A DNA stretch of 64,000 bases from assembly GCA_020634035.1 (NCBI GenBank), contig JACKCM010000001.1:434001-498000 (forward strand). Reading direction: 5' to 3'. Both the position numbers and the translations under genes were made by a program. Shown piece after piece: positions 8,986 through 16,647 of this stretch. The notes below the pieces were generated by a model. It ran no database searches, was not told where the DNA came from, and was given only the letters and a program-made list of their open reading frames with translations. Every line of letters starts with the position of its first letter. Positions within the stretch are counted from its first letter, which is position 1. This stretch comes from Candidatus Obscuribacterales bacterium. GTDB taxonomy: Bacteria; Cyanobacteriota; Vampirovibrionia; Obscuribacterales; Obscuribacteraceae.

Positions 8986-9609
8986 ATGCATTCACGAAAA
9001 CGAAATCAAAGAGGTCTGGCAACCTGGGCCAAGTGGCTGATTGGCGTTGTCGCCGTTGTAATGGTCCTGGGTATTGGTATTTTTGTTGTTCTCGGTCTGT
9101 TCGCCTATAACGCCGTCAAAGACGCAACAAACCCCGAGAAAGCCCGCGAACTGGCAGCCACCATGGTGACCATCAAGGAGCCCCTGCCGGAGAGATACGA
9201 GTTCAAAGTCGGAATGAATATCATGGAAACGGTTAAATTCGTGACCATAGAAGATAGCACCGACAAATACAGCTATTCTTTCGTAGACATGATGCAGCAG
9301 CCCGGAGAAAAAGTTACTGCAGAAGAGCTTGTAGAACAGCTTGCCCAGAAAGGTGTTCCAAGTAGCTCCGGCTCCAGTGCAAAAATCGAAGTACAAGAAA
9401 AAAGCTCGATGCCGGTAGCCGGAGTCGATATGCCTTATGTGATGGGTATCACCGAGAATAAAGGTCAGGAAGTCCCGGCCCTTATGGGTGTAATTATTCC
9501 CAACGAAAAAAACGTGCTCATGCTGATCGTCCTCTGTCCACCAGAATCGAAGACTGTGGACGTGGAGAAAGCCAAACAGTTTTTCAGTTGCATAACCGCT
9601 TTCAAATAG
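8986..9609 (+). CDS. Membrane-anchored hypothetical protein
   Basis: 207 residues from the ATG at 8986. A longer in-frame start at 8884 has a Cys-containing hydrophobic extension with no ribosome site. A basic N terminus (HSRKRNQRG) precedes one long hydrophobic helix (about 15-42, WLIGVVAVVMVLGIGIFVVLG). The remaining roughly 160 residues are soluble and alpha/beta-like, presumably outside the membrane. I recognise no domain. It is monocistronic, with a strong terminator after it. Confidence 0.7.
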   Translation: MHSRKRNQRGLATWAKWLIGVVAVVMVLGIGIFVVLGLFAYNAVKDATNPEKARELAATMVTIKEPLPERYEFKVGMNIMETVKFVTIEDSTDKYSYSFVDMMQQPGEKVTAEELVEQLAQKGVPSSSGSSAKIEVQEKSSMPVAGVDMPYVMGITENKGQEVPALMGVIIPNEKNVLMLIVLCPPESKTVDVEKAKQFFSCITAFK

Positions 9610-10036
9610 AAACAAGCTCTGAGAAAAACCCAGGAACCCACCAAAAGACGCCCCCGGGCGTCTTTTCTGTTTAGGCCAACTAGCGCAGGCTTAACACCCA
9701 AACCGACAAATCCTTTTACAGCAAGAACTACACGCCGCTTGACTGTGATGCCAAGTATCACAACAATTCCAAAACGCCCACCACCCCTTGGCTACCATCT
9801 TTCAATCGCTCCCCAAAATCCCATAGGTTTTGGTGTCTTCTGTTTTTGTTTTTGAAATCAAAACCAATCTTTATCTAAATCAAGAAACCTCGGGTATCAG
9901 TACTTTCGCACGGATTATCTAATCCGGAGTTTCCTCACGTCCGTCTTGGCCGACAAACCACGACGCACTGCCAGGAGCCCCCGAAGTAGTCACCCGGAGA
10001 AACTCTTGAAGCTCTTATAAACAACAAGGAGAAGGC
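9610..10036. other. Gene-free region upstream of the HAD gene
   Basis: Apart from the terminator at 9643, I see only T-rich sequence and a possible long hairpin joining GGTTTTG (about 9827) and CAAAACC (about 9860). There is no coding frame. Confidence 0.4.
9643..9672 (+). terminator. Intrinsic terminator
   Basis: A perfect 11-pair stem, AAAAGACGCCC (9643-9653) with GGGCGTCTTTT (9656-9666). It follows the membrane-anchored gene by 33 bases. Confidence 0.85.
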
Positions 10037-10888
10037 ATGAACAACAGTCATTGCCGCACTGCGAGCCGCAACATGTGCGCCCCGCAGAATAAGATCGCCG
10101 CCCTCTTCGTCGATATCGACGGCACCGTAATGGAGTGCCAGAAGTACTTCGACCGGGCGGAAAGAGAGTTTTCCAAGCTTATGTCTCTCGTCGGTTTCGA
10201 CCCCGCTCAAGCCCGCGAGACACTTCATCAGGTCTACTACCAGTCCATGCCTCACCGTGGATTCGAAAGGCAGCGTTTCGCCGAAGCCATCGCTGAAGCC
10301 TACGGCAAGCTCTGCAAGTCCAACGGTCAGCGCAAGGACCATGTGGTGTCGAATATCTGCGAAAGAATCGGCACCGCTCCTTTCTTCAACCAGCCCGAAC
10401 TCTTCCCCGATGTACTTCCGGTTCTCACCCGCGCTCGCCACAACTTTCTGATTGTTGCGGTCACCGTCGGCTCCAGGGACCCTCAGAAGTACAAGATTCG
10501 TCAGGGCGGCCTCTCTTCGGTGTTCGATGACATCATCATCACCCTGCAAGAGAACAAGGCTCAGCTCGTCGACGAATTCATGAAGGATGTCGGTGTGCAC
10601 CCCTGCTACTCGCTCTTCGTCGGCAACAGCATTCGTTCGGACGGCGCCACCCTCGCCAAGACGAACTTCGCCTACCTGCCGCTGGAGACGAGCCTGGCAA
10701 GCCCCACCGATGCCTTCCCCAAGGACACCGGATTCGAGCTCTTCCAGGTCAGCGACTGGCCGGAATTCGAAGAGAGGGCAATCAACAGGCTGATCCGCCG
10801 TCGTCGTCGTGCTCTTCAGTACGATTCCGGCTCCGGCATTCAGATCGGTGCTGCCGACTCTCCCTGCGGATGCAGCGAAAGCTCCTGA
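10037..10888 (+). CDS. HAD-superfamily hydrolase
   Basis: 283 residues. The four HAD motifs can be followed. Motif I is FVDIDGT, with nucleophile D26 and D28. Motif II is the Thr in VAVTVGS. A Lys follows in the central part, and motif IV is VGNSIRSDG, a phosphoglycolate-phosphatase-like magnesium site. The helical cap lies between motifs I and II (about 35-125). The likely role is a small-molecule phosphatase, with unknown substrate. AAGGAG precedes the ATG. Both termini are Cys-containing, with a Cys-x-Cys at the end. It is monocistronic, followed by a strong terminator and a copy of the 15-bp element. Codons are C/G-ending. Confidence 0.82.
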   Translation: MNNSHCRTASRNMCAPQNKIAALFVDIDGTVMECQKYFDRAEREFSKLMSLVGFDPAQARETLHQVYYQSMPHRGFERQRFAEAIAEAYGKLCKSNGQRKDHVVSNICERIGTAPFFNQPELFPDVLPVLTRARHNFLIVAVTVGSRDPQKYKIRQGGLSSVFDDIIITLQENKAQLVDEFMKDVGVHPCYSLFVGNSIRSDGATLAKTNFAYLPLETSLASPTDAFPKDTGFELFQVSDWPEFEERAINRLIRRRRRALQYDSGSGIQIGAADSPCGCSESS

Positions 10889-10925
10889 CTGAAGAAGACT
10901 GAGCTGTTGAATAACTGATTTTCAG

Positions 10926-10975
10926 AGAGATGTTGCCCGTTGCTCATTGCGCGGTGCAACATCTCTTCTTTTTTT
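10926..10975 (+). terminator. Intrinsic terminator of the HAD gene
   Basis: AGAGATGTTGC (10926-10936) pairs with GCAACATCTCT (10956-10966), followed by a T-rich tail. Confidence 0.9.
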
Positions 10976-10986
10976 GTCTGTTTTTT

Positions 10987-11001
10987 ACTATGGTCTATAG
11001 T
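10987..11001. repeat. ACTAT-N5-ATAGT element, copy 4
   Basis: Perfect ACTAT GGTCT ATAGT, 12 bases beyond the T tract of the HAD terminator. Confidence 0.75.
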
Positions 11002-11162
11002 ATCTTCTTTCAAAGAAAGATCAAGAGATCAGATCTGTGTCTATTCGGGGCATAAAATAATGACCAAATTATTCTTTCGGACATGAGATCCGAAAGATCC
11101 CGGGAAAAAGTCTGTATACTCTTCATCCGGTGAAATTCCGGTTTCAATGATCTAAGGAGCTA

Positions 11163-12173
11163 ATGATAGAAATGGCGGATGTTCTTTGTCTGGGAGAATT
11201 GCTGGTGGACTGGGTTTGCACTACCCCCGGTGCAGAGATCAAAGACGCTGTCAATTTCACCAAAGCCCCTGGTGGAGCCCCGGCGAACACGGCGGTAGGC
11301 CTGGCCAGACAGGGAGTCAGTACTGCTTTTATCGGCAGGGTGTCCAAAGATGAGTTCGGACTCTGGCTCAAGTCTGTCTTGAAGGATAACGATATCGATG
11401 TATCCTGCACCATTGAAGACCCCCTGGCTCAGACCAGAATGGCTTATGTCGTAACCACCTCCGAAGGAGATCGCAAACTGGCGGATTTCACCAGAATCGC
11501 CTGTGCAGATGCCAGACTGGAAATAGAAGATCTCGATGAGAACCTATTCTCCGGTGCAAAAGTCCTTCATTTCGGCTCTATCTCTCTTATTGAGAATCCA
11601 GCCAGAGATGCCACAAAAAAGGCAGTGGAGATGGCCCGCGAGAAAGGCTGCTTGATCTCCTACGATCCCAATGTTCGACTCAGCCTCTGGCCGGACCCGG
11701 AACAATGCAAATCCACTATTCTTCAGTCTCTGCCCTGGGCTGACATAGTCAAGATTAACGAAGTCGAGCTCGAGTTTCTGACCGGCGGCAAAGAATTAGC
11801 CCAGGCTGAAGCCCTGCGAGAAGAAATGAATATTCCGCTTCTGATTATCACCCTCGATTCCCGAGGAGCATTCTTCGCCACCGAGCGGTGTTCGAAGATC
11901 GTTTCAGGATTCCAGATCGAATTGGTAGAAGCCACCGGAGCAGGAGACGGTTTCAATGCCGGTGTCATACGCGGACTGCTTCAACATGTCAAAGAGAGCT
12001 CTGACCGGAGAGCAGTATTGAAAAACCTTGAAGAGGCCGAGATAGAAGCAATTATCAGAACGGCAAACGGTGTGGGCGCTCTGGCGTGCACAAAAGCAGG
12101 GGCAATCCCTGCCCTTCCTTCTCAAGAGGAACTAGACCGCTTCTTGAGCACTTCCAAAGTATCTGCGAACTAG
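11163..12173 (+). CDS. PfkB-family sugar kinase, probably fructokinase
   Basis: 336 residues. PfkB kinases phosphorylate sugars using ATP. The N-terminal CLGELLVDWVCT, the APGGAPANTAVGLARQG block (about 35-51) and SYDPNVRLSLWPD closely match the plant and bacterial fructokinase subgroup. Signature 2 is ATGAGDGFNAG, with catalytic Asp262. The fructose to fructose-6-phosphate assignment rests on this subgroup likeness. AAGGAG lies only three bases before the ATG at 11163, so an in-frame ATG at 11172 (12-base spacing) may be the true start. AGA arginine codons are frequent. It appears monocistronic. Confidence 0.88.
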   Translation: MIEMADVLCLGELLVDWVCTTPGAEIKDAVNFTKAPGGAPANTAVGLARQGVSTAFIGRVSKDEFGLWLKSVLKDNDIDVSCTIEDPLAQTRMAYVVTTSEGDRKLADFTRIACADARLEIEDLDENLFSGAKVLHFGSISLIENPARDATKKAVEMAREKGCLISYDPNVRLSLWPDPEQCKSTILQSLPWADIVKINEVELEFLTGGKELAQAEALREEMNIPLLIITLDSRGAFFATERCSKIVSGFQIELVEATGAGDGFNAGVIRGLLQHVKESSDRRAVLKNLEEAEIEAIIRTANGVGALACTKAGAIPALPSQEELDRFLSTSKVSAN

Positions 12174-12364
12174 AAACCAACAATAGACGGCATTCTGCCA
12201 CACCACCCTTAAAGGTTGGCACGCCTTGCGCTACCTGCTTACAACTATCACCGGAACAGCTCTTTGTCTAAATTTTTCAAGGCTCAAAGTAAAACTGCAA
12301 ATCTAGTGATAAGCAACTATAATGAGCCTGTCGGCAAAACATAAATAAAGGAAAGCTGCTTACG

Positions 12365-13546
12365 ATGAAAGCTCCCCTGAATAATTCGAAGAACTCTAAG
12401 AAAATTCAGAAAGTCCAGAAGGCAAAGGTCGCTGGTCTCTCCGCCCTGGCGATAGCTGCTCTATCGACCTCGGTCGTCAACGCTCAATCACCGTATGTAC
12501 AGACCTACGGCAAACTCAAACAAGAAGAGCGAGCCGAAGAGGCCGCCAAACAGATCCAGAACTCTTCTAAAGCCACCACAGGCAGTGACAAAACCAAAGG
12601 TACTTCTACCTCCACCGCCGCTTCGACATCAGCCACCACTCAGAAGAAATCCGAGATGATCGTCAAACCGAAGCAGTACGTCTCTGCCGGTCCGAAGTGG
12701 CAACAATTTATCGATTATATCAACCTCAAACCCGGTCAAGAGAACCTTCCCCTCAAGTTCACCATCTTAAATGGTTCCAGCGGAACACCTCCTTTAAAGG
12801 CTATCAATGCCACTCTTTCAGGAAGAAATTTATTCTCCCAGAAAGACTTTCAGGGCAAGCGCAAACTTTCGATCAACCTCACTGACGCTTTGACAGCCGG
12901 TTCTACCCAGATAGTCTTCCAGGCCTATGGCGACGCCGGAAGCGCATTCAAATGGCAGATTACTTCCAATGTCAGCCCGGAAATTACCGCCATCAGCCCC
13001 GATAAAGCCGGCTTAGGTTCGGATATTACAGCCAAAGGCAAGAACCTTCCAACAGACAAAAGCGCATACAAGGTCAAAGTTGATAGTGTGCTGGCATCGG
13101 TCTCCGACGCCGCCACCGACAATTTCAAATTCAAAATCCCCAAAGACGTAAAACCCGGCAAAGACAAAAAGGTCGAGATAACCATCTCCGGCGTCAAGAT
13201 GAAAACTTTCAAGATAGCCATACAAGCCGCTCCTGAACTGACTTATATGAGCCATATCTCCATCGCCGACGGTCAGACCCTGGTTATAAAAGGCAAGAAC
13301 TTCTCGAAAGATCCAAAAGATATCCAGGTAACCTTCAACGGCACCAAGGGACAGGTAACCGGCAGCTCTGAAGATTCAATCAGTGTGATCTTTCCCTCGA
13401 TTGAAAACATCCCTTCGAGGGTGACTGTGCAGGTAAAAGTGGGCGATATGGCCTGCACCAAACCCGGCATGATCCTGGGCAGCATGAGAAACATTCCTAA
13501 CAACGGAACCTACTCTCCCTTCGAAGTAGCTCCTCACCTGTTCTAA
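12365..13546 (+). CDS. Secreted protein with IPT/TIG-like beta-sandwich repeats
   Basis: 393 residues. A Lys-rich N terminus leads into a hydrophobic segment ending in VVNAQS (about 43), a signal peptide. Then comes a Lys/Ser/Thr-rich linker with a poly-Thr/Ser stretch (about 75-95). Two IPT/TIG-like units follow: PEITAISPDKAGLGSDITAKG (about 200-220) and PELTYMSHISIADGQTLVIKG (about 283-303). Both carry the x-P-x-G-x-x-x-x-I-x-G pattern of these cell-surface immunoglobulin-like folds. Role unknown. It converges on the next gene with only two bases between the stops. Confidence 0.7.
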   Translation: MKAPLNNSKNSKKIQKVQKAKVAGLSALAIAALSTSVVNAQSPYVQTYGKLKQEERAEEAAKQIQNSSKATTGSDKTKGTSTSTAASTSATTQKKSEMIVKPKQYVSAGPKWQQFIDYINLKPGQENLPLKFTILNGSSGTPPLKAINATLSGRNLFSQKDFQGKRKLSINLTDALTAGSTQIVFQAYGDAGSAFKWQITSNVSPEITAISPDKAGLGSDITAKGKNLPTDKSAYKVKVDSVLASVSDAATDNFKFKIPKDVKPGKDKKVEITISGVKMKTFKIAIQAAPELTYMSHISIADGQTLVIKGKNFSKDPKDIQVTFNGTKGQVTGSSEDSISVIFPSIENIPSRVTVQVKVGDMACTKPGMILGSMRNIPNNGTYSPFEVAPHLF

Positions 13547-13548
13547 AG

Positions 13549-14760
13549 TCAAGGACCCTGATTGGTCTCGCCGCTCTCTTTGAGAAGAGTATCTCTATTG
13601 GCGCCGAATAGCCCGGGGTCTATACCATCCATGGCGTAATCCACCAGGGTTTTACCTATACGCATGCCATAACCGATGCCATGCCCGTTAAAGCCCAGGG
13701 CATAGAAAACCCGCTTGCGGTCTGAATGAGGATGCTCACCCAAAATAGGCAGACCGTCTTTCGTATAGGCCATCACCCCGGAGAACCGATAGTCTATGGG
13801 GGTTCCGACTATATCGGCAAAACTGTCTTTCATGTACTCTTCCAGAGCAGATTGCACTTCAGGAGTAACCAGGTCGGCGTAGCCCACCTCTTGATCTTTA
13901 TAAAGCTGTCGTCGCCCCCCGAGCAAAAGCCTCATATCCGAAAGCTGACGGAAATAGACCCAGCCATAGTTCGCATAACACAAGCGATCGATTATGCGCT
14001 TAGAAAGCGGTCTGGTGATAAGAATTTGCCCCCGGGCAGTTTTGAATTTGTCTTGAAACCAGGGGTCTACAAGTGGCGTGTAGGCGTTAGTTGCCAGAAT
14101 CACAGTCTCGGCGAAGAAAGATGTCCCGGTGCCGATAACTTCGATCTTGCCCGATTCGTGATCACTCTCAAGGCGCAACACATGCTCGCTTTCAAAAATC
14201 TCTGCACCGCTTGCCTGACTTATCGCCCGGGTAAGACTTACCGGATTGAGACCGAAATCTCGTTTGTTCAGCAAAGCTCCATAAAAACCACGATCCAGGG
14301 GATCGTCCTTGATCAGCTCTACTTCAAAACCATCCTCATTGAGAAGCTCGAAAGACTCTTCCAGCTCTTCAAGCTCTTCGATTGAATCAGCCAGGATATA
14401 AGAGCCGCAAGGCTCGATAGCAAAATCGACGTTAGTCTCAGAAGCGAATTGCTTGATAACAGCCTGGTTCTCTTCGGCAAACTCATAGATGAATCGAGCA
14501 TTGTCCCTACCGAAGCGCTTCACACATTCATTGTAATAAGTCTGTATGCCCCTAAGAACAAAACCGGCATTCCTACCGGATGCCTGGGAAGCGATCGAAT
14601 TGGATTCTACAATCGCTACCTTCAAGTTGTCTCTTTTCGACAGGTAGTAAGCCGCCGACGCACCTATAATGCCCCCGCCCACCACGACCACGTCGAAATC
14701 AGCCCTAGCCCTCTCACCGGCAACATCCCGATCGAGATCGAACCAAATAGATCTTGTCAT
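13549..14760 (-). CDS. FAD-dependent amine/amino-acid oxidoreductase (DAO family)
   Basis: 403 residues from the ATG at 14760 (CAGGG upstream). The in-frame extension to 14910 would overlap prfB and is not family-like. The dinucleotide-binding VVVVGGGIIGASAA is near residue 20, followed by ASGRNAGFVLRG, typical of DAO enzymes such as gamma-glutamylputrescine oxidase or glycine oxidase. A C-terminal FSGVMAYTKDGLPILGE and YALGFNGHGIGYG complete the FAD site. The substrate is probably an amine or amino acid, but the sequence alone does not decide it. It is divergently arranged with prfB. Confidence 0.85.
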   Translation of the reverse strand: MTRSIWFDLDRDVAGERARADFDVVVVGGGIIGASAAYYLSKRDNLKVAIVESNSIASQASGRNAGFVLRGIQTYYNECVKRFGRDNARFIYEFAEENQAVIKQFASETNVDFAIEPCGSYILADSIEELEELEESFELLNEDGFEVELIKDDPLDRGFYGALLNKRDFGLNPVSLTRAISQASGAEIFESEHVLRLESDHESGKIEVIGTGTSFFAETVILATNAYTPLVDPWFQDKFKTARGQILITRPLSKRIIDRLCYANYGWVYFRQLSDMRLLLGGRRQLYKDQEVGYADLVTPEVQSALEEYMKDSFADIVGTPIDYRFSGVMAYTKDGLPILGEHPHSDRKRVFYALGFNGHGIGYGMRIGKTLVDYAMDGIDPGLFGANRDTLLKESGETNQGP

Positions 14761-14903
14761 AGTCCCTGAATAGTTAGTACCAATTACCGAAACATCATAA
14801 AATTCGAGATTCCAGGAAGCTTCCAGCACAATATAATATGTCTGGATTTGACCTAATACCCTCTTTTGGATGGTATTTGTTAATTGTACCGGAGTTAGTG
14901 ACC

Positions 14904-16020
14904 ATGACACTTTCAGAACTGAAAAAAGAGCTGGAAGAGATCGAGGAACGGCTGTCGAAAGTCAGCCAGTATCTTTGACCCAGAGTCTTTAAAAGAAAAG
15001 ATTGCCGAACTAGAAAAAGAGACCTTAGAGCCTGAGTTCTGGCAGGACCAGAAACGCGCCCAGTCGGTCAGCCAGAAGCTGAGCCACCACAAAAACACCC
15101 TGGAAAAGTTCGAGAACTGGAACCGCGAAGCAAGCGATCTCAACGTCTTGATCGAACTTGGCCTTGAAGAAGGCGACGAATCAGTAAGCGGCGAAGTAGC
15201 AGCCGGCATAGAAAAGCTGTCGAGACAACTGGAGCGCTATGAACTGGAGCGCCTTCTTTGCGGCGAATATGACCAGTCTTCAGCCATAGTAACCATTAAC
15301 GCAGGTGCAGGAGGTACAGATGCCCAGGACTGGGCCGAGATGCTCCTGCGAATGTACATGCGCTGGTGCGGCAACAAAGAATACAAAACCGAGATACTGG
15401 ATCAATCTGCCGGAGAAGAGGCCGGATTGAAGAGCGTTACTTTTAAAGCCGATGGCGATTTTGCCTACGGCTACCTTTCTTGTGAGAAAGGCGTACATCG
15501 CCTGGTCAGAAAGTCTCCTTTCAAAGCAGGCAACGACTCCAGGCAAACCAGCTTTGCCGCCGTGGACGTCACACCGATTATGAACGAGATCGACTCTCTG
15601 GTCGAAATCCCCGATGACGATATCGAGGTAGAGACCATGAGATCCGGTGGAGCAGGCGGTCAAAACGTCAACAAAGTAGAAACGGCAGTGCGCATCGTCC
15701 ACAAGCCAACCGGCATCGCCGTTAAATGCCAGCAAGAAAGAAGCCAGGTCCAGAACCGCGCCCTGGCCATGGAGCTGCTCCGGTCGAAACTGCTTGCTAT
15801 CAGACAGGCTGAACGAGAAGAAGAACTGGCGAAACTGAAGGGCGAAACGGTACAGGCCTCGTTTGGCAATGCGATTCGCTCATACATCCTCGACGACCGC
15901 ATGGTGAAAGACGTCAGAACCAAAACTGAGACCCCTCATGTAGAGAATGTCCTCAATGGCGATATCGATCCTTTTATAGATTCCTATCTCCGTTACAAGG
16001 CGCAGCAAACTCAGCTATGA
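14904..16020 (+). CDS. prfB: Peptide chain release factor 2, programmed +1 frameshift
   Basis: Reading starts at ATG 14904 and runs 24 codons to an in-frame TGA at 14976-14978 in the context TAT CTT TGA C, the canonical RF2 slippery site. A +1 shift after CTT continues as GAC CCA and gives a 371-residue protein, close to the usual 365. The product recognises UAA and UGA: the SPF anticodon-like tripeptide is at 204-206, and the GGQ motif that enters the peptidyl-transferase centre is at 251-253. The frameshift makes RF2 autoregulatory, since low RF2 favours slippage. The usual Shine-Dalgarno-like stimulator just before the site is not visible. Confidence 0.96.
14976..14979 (+). promoter_or_regulatory. 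RF2 programmed frameshift stop
   Basis: The in-frame TGA followed by C, directly after CTT, forms the poorly terminated UGAC context that allows +1 slippage. Confidence 0.93.
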
Positions 16021-16228
16021 CAAGTGGTCTAGCGTAACCTCCGATAGCGGTGACGCAGAAAGGTTAAACAGGCTAAACCTATTGACAACCTACCTTTTCG
16101 GGTGCCCGAGATTGCCAAGAACCACTTTCTGGATACCCCATAAATACCTGCGCTAGGTTTTCATTTTGGGACGCCTGACATACCTGGAAACAGTCATATA
16201 TCTACATTAAATCCAGCCGGTTCGTTGC

Positions 16229-16264
16229 GCTAACCCACCCAGTTTTTGCCTGGTTAGCCTTTTC
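16229..16264 (+). terminator. Probable terminator of prfB
   Basis: GCTAACC (16229-16235) pairs with GGTTAGC (16252-16258), then CTTTTC. It lies 208 bases after the prfB stop, so the transcript may have a long 3' end. Confidence 0.6.
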
Positions 16265-16355
16265 TTCAGCATCGTTATAAGGATAAAGAATACATATAAC
16301 TGTAGTGTTTCCTATAACCAAGGTCGTTTTGATAGTTTATGGATATCTATCCAAC

Positions 16356-16564
16356 ACGTCCTCTTCGGAAACCTTTAGCTCTAAAAAACCACTCCAGTCC
16401 TATTCTCCAACCAAATCTCTCTATCGGTGACACCCTAAACGGTGGCCGAGGGTTTCCGGAAGAACTGAGATAGACGTCGAAGGAGTGGTTTTCGACTTAG
16501 TAGAAGCATCCTACCGCTGCGCTAACCCGGACTAACAAACCGGCGACTGACTCAGCGGCAGGTA
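16356..16564 (+). ncRNA. Candidate structured leader RNA of the PrkA operon
   Basis: Pairings seen: ACGTC (16356-16360) with GACGT (16473-16477); CTTCGGAAACC (16363-16373) with GGTTTCCGGAAG (16451-16462, one bulge); CACC (16431-16434) with GGTG (16441-16444). AAAACCACTCC (16385-16395), inside that loop, pairs with GGAGTGGTTTT (16482-16492) outside it, which makes a pseudoknot. A further hairpin joins CCGCTG (16514-16519) and CAGCGG (16553-16558). It ends about 85 bases before the prkA start. No known riboswitch family is recognised. Confidence 0.4.
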
Positions 16565-16647
16565 TCGATTCGACTTATTTGTCAACTTCACCGTGGTCCG
16601 TCGAGCAACTTCGTCGGACTCGAACTCAAAGATGGAGGTTAGACATC

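Larger units (their letters stand above)
16021..16647. other. Gene-free region and leader of the PrkA operon
   Basis: 627 bases without a supported gene. It holds the prfB terminator (16229-16264), three TGCGCTA heptamers (16149, 16226, 16518) and a candidate structured RNA (16356-16564) just before the first prkA gene. Confidence 0.6.
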
